NCBI GenBank assembly: GCA_024235695.1
Contig: JACKLX010000004.1
Coordinates: forward strand, 124,001-188,000
DNA length: 64,000 nt
Direction of reading: 5' to 3'
From: Accumulibacter sp.
GTDB lineage: Bacteria > Pseudomonadota > Gammaproteobacteria > Burkholderiales > Rhodocyclaceae
Both the position numbers and the translations under genes were made by a program. Shown one piece after another: positions 17,892 to 27,168 of the stretch; the stretch's first letter is position 1; every line of letters begins with the position of its first letter. The notes below the pieces were generated by a model, which ran no database searches, was not told the origin of the DNA, and saw only the letters and a list, made by a program, of their open reading frames with translations.

Positions 17892-18500
17892 TCACTTGGC
17901 GCCGCAGACCTCGCCGGAATAGAACGCGAAACCGCCGAGCTCCTGTCCGGCAACGGTGATCGTTCCCGAGGCGCCGGCAAAGTCACCGCCGCCGCCGACG
18001 ATCTTGAGAATCTGCCCGACTTTACCCGAGGTAGGCGCAAGCTCGATCACGCCGGTGTCCTTGGTGTACAAGGTACCCTTCAACAGCTTGCGTCCCGCAT
18101 AGACCTGACCATTCAGTACCGCTTGCGAGGTGAAAACGGTCAGTCCGGAACGGACTGTTGCAGGCGCAAAACCAAGCGGCGTCGCCGAGTTCCCGGCTTG
18201 CGGGTTTCCTACACCAACCGTAGTCAGCCCCGAAACCCCCGAAAACTGGGCTGTTCCGAAACCCCTGATGGTCAGGCAGGCCTGCTCTGCAGGCACGCCA
18301 AAATTGACGAGCAGGGGGTCTGCAGCTTCGACGGTGCCCGGCCAGCTGTACTTCGGATCGGTCTTGATCGCGCACGTCGGATCGGGAACCGACTGCACGA
18401 CGCCGGTCACCGGGATGCAGCTGCCGCCGCCAAAGCCGTAGGCGGTGCTCGCGAAGAGGATGCAGAGTGAGGCAACAGCCGGTCGGGTGATTGTTTTCAC
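17892..18500 (-). CDS. Secreted protein of unknown function
   Basis: 202 residues, starting at GTG (18498-18500) with AAGGAG eight bases before it. A signal peptide (KTITRPAVASLCILFASTAYG) is followed by a Gly/Thr/Val-rich, beta-prone exported domain with several cysteines (GGSCIPVTG, DPTCAIK, EQACLTI, GEVCGAK), which could form disulfides. No family is recognised. It is transcribed alone: phoR ends 136 bases upstream on the same strand and the lipoprotein gene converges from the other side. Confidence 0.75.
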   Translation of the reverse strand: MKTITRPAVASLCILFASTAYGFGGGSCIPVTGVVQSVPDPTCAIKTDPKYSWPGTVEAADPLLVNFGVPAEQACLTIRGFGTAQFSGVSGLTTVGVGNPQAGNSATPLGFAPATVRSGLTVFTSQAVLNGQVYAGRKLLKGTLYTKDTGVIELAPTSGKVGQILKIVGGGGDFAGASGTITVAGQELGGFAFYSGEVCGAK

Positions 18501-18636
18501 TGTTCTTGCTCCTTCCAGAAAGGGCGGCGAGACGCCCGTTTCTCTGCCGCAACGTATGAGTGGAACCCCTCGGACATCATGGATTATGGGAGATACGGCG
18601 ACAAATGCAAGGACCGCGACCTTGCCGGTGGGCGGC

Positions 18637-19947
18637 CTACGCTGCCGGCTTCAGCCGCCAGGCCGGGAATTCGACGCGGAAGGTGCTGCCTTCGCCAACC
18701 TCGGACTCGATCGCCAGGCTGGCCTGGTGGCGCAACAGGATGTGCTTGACGATCGCCAGGCCGAGGCCGGTACCGCCGGTGTCGCGCGAGCGGCCGCGGT
18801 CGACGCGGTAGAAGCGTTCGGTCACCCGCGGCAGGTGCTCGGCGGCGATGCCAACGCCCGAATCGCGCACCGAGAAGACGCCGACCTGGTCGCGGACGCG
18901 CCACTCGATGTCGATGCTGCCGCCGGCCGGCGTGTAGCGAATGGCGTTCGAAACCAGGTTGCCGAAGGCGCTGTGCAGTTCCTTGCGGTTGCCGCGCACC
19001 GCCGGCCCATCGCAGCGGACGTCGAGGCGATGCCGGCCTTCGCTGAGGCTCTGCCCTTCGGCGAGCAACTGCGCCAGCAGATCGGCCATGTCGACGTCCT
19101 CCTCGCTCGCCGGCGCGTCCTCCGCTTCGAGCCGTGACAAGGTCAGCAGGTCGTCGACCAGGGTCAGCATGCGCGCCGTCTGATCGCTCATCAGGCGCGC
19201 GAACTGCTGCCGCTGCTCGGCGTCGATCACGCCGTCGTCGGCGAAATGCTCGAGGAAGCCGCTGACCACGGTCAATGGCGTGCGCAGTTCGTGCGAGACG
19301 TTGGCGACGAAGGTGCTGCGCATCGATTCGACGCGGCGGGCATCGGTCACGTCGAGGCTGACCAGCAGCTTGTTGCGCTCGCCCAGAGGTACCACGCGAA
19401 CGGTATACACGCGCGTGCGCGCGGCCGGCGACTGCAGAACGAAGGGAGCGCTGGCGTCGCTGCCGGCGAGGTACTCGGCGAATCCCGGCGTCCGCACCAG
19501 ATGCTCGATGATCGCGCCGCTGTCGCGCGGCAAGCGGATGCCCAGATGCTCGCCGGCGGCGCGATTGCTCCAGTGGATCTGGTGGCTCGAATCGAGAATC
19601 ACCAGGCCATCGGGAACGGCGTCCATCGCTTCCCTGAACGACCGCAGCCGCTCTTCCACGGCCTGCCGGCTGCGCGCGTCATGACGCAGCTTGCGCGCCA
19701 GCTTGCGAAAGACCTTGCCGCCGGCACCGCCCGCGTCCGGCAGCTCGCTGCCGTCCGGAGCGTCGAGCCAGGCTGCCAGCAGCGACAGTTGCCGGGTCCG
19801 CACCAGAGCCATGCAGGCGAAAGCCAGCGCCGCCAGTGCCCAGGCCCAGTCTGGCCCATGGCTCAGCCAGGCGAGCACGGCAAGGCCCAGGATCGGCAGC
19901 ACACCGGTGAACAGGAACTTCGCGAACCATTGCCCGCCGCGGTTCAT
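18637..19947 (-). CDS. phoR: Phosphate regulon sensor histidine kinase PhoR
   Basis: 436 residues. Two N-terminal hydrophobic helices without a large periplasmic loop, a PAS domain (RSFREAMDAVPDGLVILD), the HisKA box with the phosphorylated histidine (NVSHELRTPL), and the ATPase boxes N (FGNLVSNAIRYTP), G1 (DSGVGI) and G2 (GTGLGLAIVKHI). PhoR phosphorylates PhoB at low phosphate and is normally inhibited through PhoU and the Pst transporter. The start overlaps the phoB stop (ATGA, 19944-19947). Confidence 0.95.
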   Translation of the reverse strand: MNRGGQWFAKFLFTGVLPILGLAVLAWLSHGPDWAWALAALAFACMALVRTRQLSLLAAWLDAPDGSELPDAGGAGGKVFRKLARKLRHDARSRQAVEERLRSFREAMDAVPDGLVILDSSHQIHWSNRAAGEHLGIRLPRDSGAIIEHLVRTPGFAEYLAGSDASAPFVLQSPAARTRVYTVRVVPLGERNKLLVSLDVTDARRVESMRSTFVANVSHELRTPLTVVSGFLEHFADDGVIDAEQRQQFARLMSDQTARMLTLVDDLLTLSRLEAEDAPASEEDVDMADLLAQLLAEGQSLSEGRHRLDVRCDGPAVRGNRKELHSAFGNLVSNAIRYTPAGGSIDIEWRVRDQVGVFSVRDSGVGIAAEHLPRVTERFYRVDRGRSRDTGGTGLGLAIVKHILLRHQASLAIESEVGEGSTFRVEFPAWRLKPAA

Positions 19948-20669
19948 GACGCAGTCAATTTCGCCTCGGGACGATCAGCAAGTTTGTAGCCCGCCCCACG
20001 AACGGTTTCGATGATCTGCTCGGCGGTCGGACCGAGGGCGACGCGCAGCCGCCGGACGTGGATGTCGACCGTGCGATCCTCGATATAGACGTGGTCGCCC
20101 CAGACGTTGTCGAGCAGTTGCTGGCGCGTGTAGACGCGACCCGGGTTGGCCATCAGGAAACGCAACAGGCGGAATTCGGTCGGTGTCAGGTTGATCCGCT
20201 GACCGTCGCGACGTGCCTCATGACTGACCGTGTCGAGTTCGACCGGACCCGCCCTGAGCGTGCCCCTGGCGTACTCGGGAGCGCAACGACGGAGCACCGC
20301 CTGCACCCGGGCGAGCAATTCCTTGGGACTGAACGGTTTGACGATGTAGTCGTCGGCACCGCCTTCGAGGCCGGCGACCCGGTCGCCCTCCTCGCCGCGC
20401 GCGGTCAGCAGGATGATCGGCAGGCCGCGCGTTCGCGACTCGTTGCGAAGCCGGCCGGTCAGCGCCAGCCCCGAGCGGCCGGGAAGCATCCAGTCGATCA
20501 GGGCGATGTCGGGCAGAGTATCGCGAAGCAGGGTTTCGGCGTGCTCGGCGCTGTCGGCACAGAGCGGCTGGTAACCGCCGCGCAGCAGCGTGAAACGCAG
20601 CAGTTCCTGGATTCCCTTGTCGTCCTCGACGACCAGGACCGAAGGCTGGCTGGGAGATGATTTGCTCAT
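19944..20669 (-). CDS. phoB: Phosphate regulon response regulator PhoB
   Basis: 241 residues. A receiver domain (acidic VVEDDKG, phospho-acceptor Asp in IALIDWMLPG, Lys in YIVKPFSPKEL) is followed by an OmpR/PhoB winged-helix domain (RINLTPTEFRLLRFL, VDIHVRRLRVAL). It activates Pho-box promoters when phosphorylated by PhoR. It overlaps phoU upstream (ATGA, 20666-20669) and phoR downstream, so the three are translationally coupled. Confidence 0.96.
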   Translation of the reverse strand: MSKSSPSQPSVLVVEDDKGIQELLRFTLLRGGYQPLCADSAEHAETLLRDTLPDIALIDWMLPGRSGLALTGRLRNESRTRGLPIILLTARGEEGDRVAGLEGGADDYIVKPFSPKELLARVQAVLRRCAPEYARGTLRAGPVELDTVSHEARRDGQRINLTPTEFRLLRFLMANPGRVYTRQQLLDNVWGDHVYIEDRTVDIHVRRLRVALGPTAEQIIETVRGAGYKLADRPEAKLTAS

Positions 20670-21049
20670 GCTTGCTGTGTTTCCTTGCGGGCAGCGCCGG
20701 CGTGTCGGACGTCGACGCCGCTGACGATGTAGATGACGTTCTTGGCGATGTTTGCGGTGTGGTCGCCGACGCGCTCGATGGCCCGGGCGATCCGGATGAT
20801 GTCCAGCGCCTCGCTGGTCGCGCGCCGGTTTTCCGTCATGTCGGTGATCAACTGCCGGAGAATGGCGTTGAAGGCCTCGTCGATCGCCTTGCCGGCACCA
20901 ATCACCCGCTGCATCGCCTCGACGTTGCCGGCGCTGAAGGCATCGATCGCCGCCAGCAGCTGCGTTTCGGCGAGTCCGCCCATCTGCAGGATACGGCTGC
21001 GGACAGGTTCAAGTTCGCGGTCGAACTGTTTGCCGAGATGTTCACTCAT
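20666..21049 (-). CDS. phoU: Half-length PhoU-like protein (internal deletion of one repeat)
   Basis: 127 residues against about 235-240 for PhoU, which is two tandem three-helix bundles. The N-terminus (SEHLGKQFDRELEPVRSRIL, then QMGGLAETQL) matches the start of repeat 1. After about residue 38-57 the protein continues in repeat 2 (NAILRQLITDMTENRRATSEAL, split here only for reading; ARAIERVGDHTANI; GVDVRH at the end). The ExxxD metal motif of repeat 1 is missing, that of repeat 2 (ERVGD) is kept. The frame is intact and in operon with phoB, so this is not a simple frameshift. PhoU normally restrains PhoR and phosphate uptake; a single-repeat form may be altered in function (inference). The start at 21047-21049 follows PhoU conservation; a longer frame to 21187 is open. 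Confidence 0.85.
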   Translation of the reverse strand: MSEHLGKQFDRELEPVRSRILQMGGLAETQLLAAIDAFSAGNVEAMQRVIGAGKAIDEAFNAILRQLITDMTENRRATSEALDIIRIARAIERVGDHTANIAKNVIYIVSGVDVRHAGAARKETQQA

Positions 21050-21194
21050 GGGGCGGGCCTGCATCCGGAAGGAAGCACAGCGGGCTGGCGATGGCTCCCA
21101 TGTTACCGGAAGATGAAGGCGCGGCGGCAGCGGCGACTCCGGCACCGCTTCGAACCAGCCGGCTCCGACGCCTGCCGCGGATGGCAATGACGGT

Positions 21195-21200
21195 TATAAT
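21195..21200 (+). promoter_or_regulatory. Possible -10 box of the mrp operon
   Basis: TATAAT lies 57 bases before the mrpA start, followed by CGCCGC. A weak CTGCCG at 17 bases could act as -35. Confidence 0.45.
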
Positions 21201-21256
21201 CGCCGCTCCGGCATCCCGGCGTTGCGCCCCGACGACTCCTTTCTGGAAGGGCCTTT

Positions 21257-24061
21257 GTGAACTCGAGCCTGCTGCTTGCGGCAATCCCTGCCACGGCCTT
21301 TGGCGCATTTCTCCTGCCGCTGCTGCTGCAGCGATTCGGACGTGGCGCCGCGGCACTGGCAGCCACGGCGGTGATCGGCAGCTGCCTGATGCTGGTGACG
21401 CAGCTGGCGCCCGCCGTCCTGGCCGGCAATACCCTGCTCGCGCACCTGCCCTGGTTGCCGGCCTACGGCCTGAACCTCAGCCTGCGCATGGACGGTCTCG
21501 GGCTGTTGTTCGCACTACTGATCTGCGGCATCGGCTTGCTGGTAGTGCTTTACGCCTTCTATTACCTGTCGGACAGCGATCGCCTGGGCCGCTTCTATTC
21601 GATTCTGCTGCTGTTCATGGCGGCGATGCTCGGTGTCGTGCTTTCCGAAAACCTGCTGCTGCTGCTCGTCTTCTGGGAGATCACCAGCCTTTCGTCGTTC
21701 CTGCTGGTGGCCTACAACAGCGACAAGTACGAATCGCGAATCGGCGCCCGCATGGCGCTGGCGGTCACCGGCGGCGGCGGTCTGGCGCTGCTCGCCGGCA
21801 TCCTGCTGCTCGGCCACATTGCCGGCAGCTACGAGCTTTCGCTCATCCTCGCCGCTGGCGCGCAAATCCGGGCGCACACGCTCTACGCTCCGATGCTGAT
21901 CCTGGTCCTGCTCGGGGCGTTCACCAAGTCGGCGCAGTTCCCCTTCCACTTCTGGCTGCCCAACGCGATGTCGGCGCCGACGCCGGTATCCGCCTACCTG
22001 CATTCGGCGACAATGGTCAAGGCCGGCGTCTTCCTGCTCGCCCGCCTGCATCCGGCGCTTGGCAGCACCGACCTGTGGTTCTGGCTGGTCAGTGGCACCG
22101 GCGCGCTGACCCTGGTGTACTCCGCATCGATCGCGCTTTTCCGTCACGATGTCAAGGGGCTGCTGGCGTATTCGACGATCAGCCACCTCGGTCTGATCAC
22201 CCTGCTGTTCGGCCTCGATACACGACTGTCGATCGTTGCCGGCGTCTTCCACATCATCAATCACGCGATCTTCAAGGCATCCTTGTTCATGGCGGCCGGG
22301 GTGATCGACCACGAATGCGGCACGCGCGACATGCGGCGTGTCAATGGCATGTTCAGGCGAATGCCGATCACCGCCTCCCTGGCTATCATCGCCGCTGGCT
22401 CGATGGCCGGTGTGCCACTGCTGAACGGCTTCCTGAGCAAGGAGATGTTCTTCGGCGAGACCGTCGGCCACCCGCAGTTCGAATCCCTTTCCTGGCTGTT
22501 GCCGGTGGTTGCGACGATCGCCGGCATGCTCGCCGTCGCCTATTCCCTGCGTTTTGTGCACGATGTCTTCTTCAACGGCGAGCCGATCGACCTGCCGCGC
22601 CAGCCACACGAGCCGCCGCGCTGGATGCGCGCGCCGATCGAGCTGCTGGTGCTGCTCTGCCTGCTGGTCGGCGTGCTCCCCGAATGGACCGTCGCGCCTT
22701 TGCTCGACGCCGCCGCGGCGGCCGCGCTGCAGGCTCCGCTGCCGGCTTTCGAACTGGCGCTGTGGCACGGTTTCAACAAGCCACTGGCGATGAGCCTGCT
22801 GGCTCTCGCCGGCGGCGTCTTGATCTACGCCCTGCGCGGCCCGCTGTTCGCCTGGCAGGAGCAGCTGCCGCGGATGCACCCGCGCACTGCCTTCGAGCGC
22901 GCCTACCGCCTGCTGGCCGCCAGCGCGCGAACGGCCGTCGCGACGGTCGACAACGGCTCGCTGCAGCGCTATTGCGCGCTGTTGTTTGCCTTTGTCCTGG
23001 TGCTTGCCACCTGGGCCTTTTTCTCGGGCCCCGAGGCGACCATCCGGCTGGCCGCGCAGCCCGCCGGCGAAGCCGCGTACATCGCCCTGTTCGCCCTGCT
23101 GCTGGGCAGCATCGGCGCCACCCTGCTCTATCGCCAACGCTTGCTGGCGGTGATCCTGGTCGGCGTCGTCGGGCTGGTCGTGGCGCTAATCTTCGTTCGC
23201 CTGTCGGCGCCCGACCTGGCGCTGACCCAGCTTGCCGTCGAGACCGGAACGATCGTCCTGATGCTGCTGGTGCTCTACTACCTGCCGACCGGAAAAGCCC
23301 CGCGCAGCAGCGCCAGCCGCCTGGTTCGCGACCTGCTGCTGGCGATCTTCGCTGGCGGTGGCCTGATGCTGGTCAGCCTGCGGATGCTTGCGACGCCGTT
23401 TGAGACAATCTCCGGTTTCTATCTGCAGGAATCGGTTCCCGGCGGCGGCGGCACCAATGTCGTCAATGTGATTCTGGTCGACTTCCGGGGCTTCGACACG
23501 CTCGGGGAGATCACCGTCCTGGCAATCGTCGCCCTCGCATCACACGCCCTGCTCGACCGACTGACCATGACCGCGCCGCGGCTCGACGCCGACGGCCGAC
23601 CGTGGTCTGAAGAGGCCCATCCGCTGTTCCTGTCGATGCTGATGCGCCCCCTGCTGCCCCTGACCTTGACCGTCTCGGTCTACATCTTCCTGCGCGGACA
23701 CAACGTCCCCGGTGGCGGCTTCGTCGCCGGCCTGATCACCAGCGTCGCGCTGATGGTGCAGTATCTGGCCAACGGCAACGCATTCGCTCAACCGCGCCTG
23801 CCGCTCAACGCCGCCGGTCTGCTGTCGCTGGGATTGCTGCTGGTGAGCGGTGTCGGGATGGCGAGCTGGCTGTTCGGCCGGCCTTTCCTGACCAGCGCGC
23901 ACGGCCATTTTCAGCTGCCGCTGATCGGCGAGATCGAGCTGGCTTCGGCGATGATCTTCGATCTCGGGGTGTACCTGGTGGTGGTCACGGTCGTGGTGAC
24001 CGTGCTCTCCGGACTCGGCCAGCTCTCGGCACGCGCCCACAACCAGCCGGTGGCGAACTGA
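21257..24061 (+). CDS. mrpA: Monovalent cation/proton antiporter, fused subunits MrpA-MrpB
   Basis: 934 residues. The N-terminal two thirds are a NuoL-like antiporter with the conserved proton-path residues in VFWEITSLSSF (Glu) and LLGAFTKSAQFPFHFWLP (Lys) and HxxxH-type helix LHSATMVKAG. The C-terminal part contains the MrpB-like domain (VILVDFRGFDTLGEI; RGHNVPGGGFVAGL), so A and B are one polypeptide, as in group 2 Mrp systems. The GTG start (21257) has GGAAGGG five bases upstream. The complex expels Na+ (or K+) against protons in the inner membrane. Confidence 0.93.
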   Translation: MNSSLLLAAIPATAFGAFLLPLLLQRFGRGAAALAATAVIGSCLMLVTQLAPAVLAGNTLLAHLPWLPAYGLNLSLRMDGLGLLFALLICGIGLLVVLYAFYYLSDSDRLGRFYSILLLFMAAMLGVVLSENLLLLLVFWEITSLSSFLLVAYNSDKYESRIGARMALAVTGGGGLALLAGILLLGHIAGSYELSLILAAGAQIRAHTLYAPMLILVLLGAFTKSAQFPFHFWLPNAMSAPTPVSAYLHSATMVKAGVFLLARLHPALGSTDLWFWLVSGTGALTLVYSASIALFRHDVKGLLAYSTISHLGLITLLFGLDTRLSIVAGVFHIINHAIFKASLFMAAGVIDHECGTRDMRRVNGMFRRMPITASLAIIAAGSMAGVPLLNGFLSKEMFFGETVGHPQFESLSWLLPVVATIAGMLAVAYSLRFVHDVFFNGEPIDLPRQPHEPPRWMRAPIELLVLLCLLVGVLPEWTVAPLLDAAAAAALQAPLPAFELALWHGFNKPLAMSLLALAGGVLIYALRGPLFAWQEQLPRMHPRTAFERAYRLLAASARTAVATVDNGSLQRYCALLFAFVLVLATWAFFSGPEATIRLAAQPAGEAAYIALFALLLGSIGATLLYRQRLLAVILVGVVGLVVALIFVRLSAPDLALTQLAVETGTIVLMLLVLYYLPTGKAPRSSASRLVRDLLLAIFAGGGLMLVSLRMLATPFETISGFYLQESVPGGGGTNVVNVILVDFRGFDTLGEITVLAIVALASHALLDRLTMTAPRLDADGRPWSEEAHPLFLSMLMRPLLPLTLTVSVYIFLRGHNVPGGGFVAGLITSVALMVQYLANGNAFAQPRLPLNAAGLLSLGLLLVSGVGMASWLFGRPFLTSAHGHFQLPLIGEIELASAMIFDLGVYLVVVTVVVTVLSGLGQLSARAHNQPVAN

Positions 24062-24387
24062 TGGAAGTGCTGCTGTCGATTGCCATCGGCGTGCTCACCA
24101 GCTGCGGCGTTTTCCTCGTCCTGCGCTCGCGCACTTTTCCGGTATTGCTCGGCCTGACCCTGCTGTCCTACGCCGTCAACCTCTTCCTGTTTGCCAGCGG
24201 CCGCCTGCGGCTCGACGCGCCACCGCTGATTCGCGCCGGTGCCAGCTACACCGACCCGCTGCCGCAGGCGCTGGTGCTCACGGCCATCGTCATCGGTTTC
24301 GGGATGACCGCCTATCTGGCAATCCTCGCCTTGCGCGCCCTGTCCGAATCCGGCGCCGATCACGTCGACGCCACCAAGGAGCCATGA
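24061..24387 (+). CDS. mrpC: Mrp antiporter subunit C (NuoK-like)
   Basis: 108 residues with three hydrophobic helices and the NuoK/MnhC signature region LLGLTLLSYAVNLFLF, and DPLPQALVLTAIVIGFG. It starts one base before the end of mrpA's stop codon and overlaps mrpD by four bases (ATGA). It forms part of the membrane arm of the Mrp complex. Confidence 0.93.
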   Translation: MEVLLSIAIGVLTSCGVFLVLRSRTFPVLLGLTLLSYAVNLFLFASGRLRLDAPPLIRAGASYTDPLPQALVLTAIVIGFGMTAYLAILALRALSESGADHVDATKEP

Positions 24388-25904
24388 ACGCGAACGCGCC
24401 GATCCTGCCGCTGCTGATCCCACTGCTGACCGCGCTGCTGCAGATGGTTTCGGCTCGCCTGCCCTTTCAACGCGTCGTCGGACTGCTGGCGACGGCGCTG
24501 CTGGTACTGGTCACCGGCTGGCTGACGCTGCTCGCCGACGATGGCGTGGTGCGGGTCTACGCGCTCGGCGACTGGTCGGCACCCTTCGGCATCGTCCTGG
24601 TCGTCGATCGACTGGCGGCGGCGATGACTCTGCTCACCGCCATCCTCGGCCTGCTGGTGCTGCTCTACGCGAGCGCCGGCTTCGACCAGGAAGGGCTTCA
24701 TTTCCATCCCCTCTTCCAGTTTCAGCTGCTCGGCCTGCTCGGCGCCTTCCTGACCGGCGACCTGTTCAATCTGTTCGTCTTCTTCGAGATCATGCTGCTC
24801 GCCTCGTACGTGCTGCTCGCGCACGGCGGTGGCCTGGCCCGGACGCGCGCGGGAATCAGCTACGTGGTGCTCAACCTGGTCGGCTCGGCGCTGTTCCTGA
24901 TCGCACTGGGCCTGCTCTACGGCGTCCTCGGCACGCTGAACCTGGCCGACGTGGCGCGCGTCGTGGCGCTGCCCGGTCACGACCGCTCACTCGCCAGACT
25001 GGCCTTCATCCTGCTGATCGCCGTCTTCGCCCTGAAGGCCGGACTGTTGCCGCTGTCGTTCTGGCTGCCACATACCTATACCGCAGCCGGCGCACCGGTC
25101 GCCGCGCTGTTCGCGATCATGACCAAGGTCGGGATCGTCGCCATGCTGCGGGTTCAGGCAGTCGCCCTGGCGCCAACGATGCCCGATCTGCTCGACCACT
25201 GGCTGACGCCCCTGGCGCTGGCGACCATCGTTTTCGCCGCCCTCGGCGCGCTCGCCGCGACCCGCCTGCGCGCCCTGGCAGCCTGGCTGGTCCTGCTCTC
25301 GGCGGGCACCCTCTTGCTCACCCCGGCGCAGGCCAGCAGCGAAGTCAGCGCGGCGGCGCTCTACTACCTGATGCAGTCCACACTGGCCGCTGCGGCCTTC
25401 TTCCTGTTGAGCGGCGTGATCGCCCAACAACGCGGCGAGCGCGCCGATCACTTCATGACCGGACCACCGCTGCGAAGCGCCTGGCTGGCGATCGCCTTCC
25501 TGGTCCTGGCGACCACTGCTGCCGGCCTGCCGCCGTTCTCCGGCTTCGTCGGCAAGCTGATGCTGCTGACCACTTTGCGGGACGTCGCCGCCGGCCCGGC
25601 GATCTGGGCGGTGGTGCTGACCACCGGCTTCATCGTCATGGCAGCGCTGGCACGCGACGGCTGTTACCTGATCTGGAAACACCGGGCGAAGGCCAGACCG
25701 TTGCCCGTCGAGGGCATCGGCTGGCAACAAACGACGGCGGTGCTGTTGCTGGTCGCTGCCGGACCGCTGCTGGCGGTCCTGGCGAAACCGCTGTCCGACT
25801 TCAGCCAGCGCGCCGCGGTACAACTGCACACACCAGGCGCCTACGTCGCCGCCGTTCTCCACAGCGGCACGGTGAATCCTGACGGTCGCGAGGCTACACG
25901 ATGA
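24384..25904 (+). CDS. mrpD: Mrp antiporter subunit D (NuoN/M-like)
   Basis: 506 residues, about 14 helices. Conserved antiporter stretches: FNLFVFFEIMLLASYVLL (Glu), FALKAGLLPLSFWLPHTYT (Lys and Pro helix break) and AAGLPPFSGFVGKL. One of the two proton-pumping-type subunits of the Mrp complex together with MrpA. It overlaps both neighbours by four bases. Confidence 0.94.
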   Translation: MNANAPILPLLIPLLTALLQMVSARLPFQRVVGLLATALLVLVTGWLTLLADDGVVRVYALGDWSAPFGIVLVVDRLAAAMTLLTAILGLLVLLYASAGFDQEGLHFHPLFQFQLLGLLGAFLTGDLFNLFVFFEIMLLASYVLLAHGGGLARTRAGISYVVLNLVGSALFLIALGLLYGVLGTLNLADVARVVALPGHDRSLARLAFILLIAVFALKAGLLPLSFWLPHTYTAAGAPVAALFAIMTKVGIVAMLRVQAVALAPTMPDLLDHWLTPLALATIVFAALGALAATRLRALAAWLVLLSAGTLLLTPAQASSEVSAAALYYLMQSTLAAAAFFLLSGVIAQQRGERADHFMTGPPLRSAWLAIAFLVLATTAAGLPPFSGFVGKLMLLTTLRDVAAGPAIWAVVLTTGFIVMAALARDGCYLIWKHRAKARPLPVEGIGWQQTTAVLLLVAAGPLLAVLAKPLSDFSQRAAVQLHTPGAYVAAVLHSGTVNPDGREATR

Positions 25905-26392
25905 TGCGCGCGATTTTGCCGCGCCCGCGTCTGGCGCTGGCCGTCTTCCTGTTGTGGGCGGTGATCACCAATGCCGCATCGCTCGGCCTGCTGGTGCTGG
26001 GCGGCGTGCTGGCCATCGTCCTGCCGCTGCTGAGCCGCCGCTTCTGGCCCGATCCGCCGCGCCTGATCCGTCCCTGGCGGGCACTGCGCTTCATGGGCGT
26101 CGTCGCCCTCGACATCGTCACCGCCAACCTGCGCGTCGCACGGCAGGTCGTCGGGCCGCTGCACCGGCTTTCGCCAGCCTTCGTCGAGGTGCCACTCGAC
26201 CTGCACGAGCCGTTCGTCGCCACGCTGCTCGGCAGCGTCGTGTCGCTGACCCCCGGAACGGTATCGATCAACGTCGATCAGGAGCGCTGGGTGCTGCTGG
26301 TGCACGCCCTTGACGCACCCGACCCGCAAGCACTGATACGTGAGATCAAGGAGCGCTACGAAATGGCGCTCAGGGAGATATTTGCATGCTGA
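25901..26392 (+). CDS. mrpE: Mrp antiporter subunit E
   Basis: 163 residues with two N-terminal helices (LPRPRLALAVFLLWAVI; GLLVLGGVLAIVLPLL) and the MnhE signature VSLTPGTVSINVDQERWVLL in the cytoplasmic part. Small assembly subunit of the Mrp complex. Starts at ATGA overlapping mrpD and overlaps mrpF by seven bases. Confidence 0.93.
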   Translation: MMRAILPRPRLALAVFLLWAVITNAASLGLLVLGGVLAIVLPLLSRRFWPDPPRLIRPWRALRFMGVVALDIVTANLRVARQVVGPLHRLSPAFVEVPLDLHEPFVATLLGSVVSLTPGTVSINVDQERWVLLVHALDAPDPQALIREIKERYEMALREIFAC

Positions 26393-26655
26393 ACGCCGCC
26401 ATGGAAACCGCTTTCCTGCTGATCGCCACAGCGCTGCTGCTCAACCTGTACCGCCTGCTGGTCGGGCCGGATGCAACCGATCGCATCCTCGCTCTCGACA
26501 CCCTGGGGATCAACTGCATCGCACTGCTCGTCCTGTACGGGATCAGTACGGCCAGTGCCGCTTACTTCGAGGTGGCACTGCTGCTGGCGTTGCTCGGCTT
26601 TGTCGGTACCGTCGCGCTGTGCAAGTTCCTGCTGCGTGGAGACATCAGCGAATGA
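26386..26655 (+). CDS. mrpF: Mrp antiporter subunit F
   Basis: 89 residues, three helices, with the MnhF pattern RLLVGPDATDRILALDTLG. It overlaps mrpG by four bases (ATGA at 26652-26655). Confidence 0.93.
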   Translation: MLNAAMETAFLLIATALLLNLYRLLVGPDATDRILALDTLGINCIALLVLYGISTASAAYFEVALLLALLGFVGTVALCKFLLRGDISE

Positions 26656-27011
26656 GCACGGCAGTTGAATTCGCCATCTCGGCGCTGATCGTCGTCGGCG
26701 CGGCGTTCGTCCTGCTCGGGTCGATCGGTCTGGCGCGCCTGCCGGATTTCCTGATGCGCCTGCACGGCCCGACCAAGGCGACGACGGTCGGTGTCGGCGC
26801 GCTGCTGCTCGCGTCGGCGATTTTCTTTTCGACACGGGAGAGCGGCGGCATCAGTCTGCACGAACTGGCGCCGCTGTTCTTCCTGTTCATCACTGCGCCG
26901 GTCACGGCCCACCTGCTGGCCAAGGCGGCGATGCACCGAAAATCGCCGGCACGCCCGACGGCAAAGCCACAGGCGACCAGCGACAGCCAACACCAGGAGA
27001 GCGAGCGGTGA
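26652..27011 (+). CDS. mrpG: Mrp antiporter subunit G
   Basis: 119 residues. The MnhG/PhaG signature GSIGLARLPDFLMRLHGPTK is clear, followed by two more helices and a polar tail. The ATG at 26652 overlaps the mrpF stop and is preferred to the longer open frame from 26340. It completes an A(B)-C-D-E-F-G operon; no transcription terminator is obvious after it. Confidence 0.92.
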   Translation: MSTAVEFAISALIVVGAAFVLLGSIGLARLPDFLMRLHGPTKATTVGVGALLLASAIFFSTRESGGISLHELAPLFFLFITAPVTAHLLAKAAMHRKSPARPTAKPQATSDSQHQESER

Positions 27012-27057
27012 GCAGACGGCGCAGCGGTCCGTCGGCGCACGCCTGCTCGGCCAGTGC

Positions 27058-27063
27058 TAGAAT
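27058..27063 (+). promoter_or_regulatory. Possible extended -10 of the CBS/nucleotidyltransferase gene
   Basis: TGCTAGAAT (TGn extension plus TAGAAT) lies 106 bases before the ATG. No convincing -35 box. Confidence 0.35.
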
Positions 27064-27168
27064 CGCGCCGCCGGACTTTCGGGCCGGACGTTTCTGCAAA
27101 TCCCGCCGGTCGGGTGGCAGCGGAAAAACGTAACAAGCATCACAAGCCACAACGAGGAACGGCACACG

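Noticed and set aside
21050..21256. Pho box upstream of phoU or mrpA
   Set aside because: I looked for tandem CTGTCAT-like repeats and found no convincing pair.
21515..23137. 540-codon minus-strand frame opposite mrpA
   Set aside because: Shadow frame; mrpA has full conserved motifs and an operon context.
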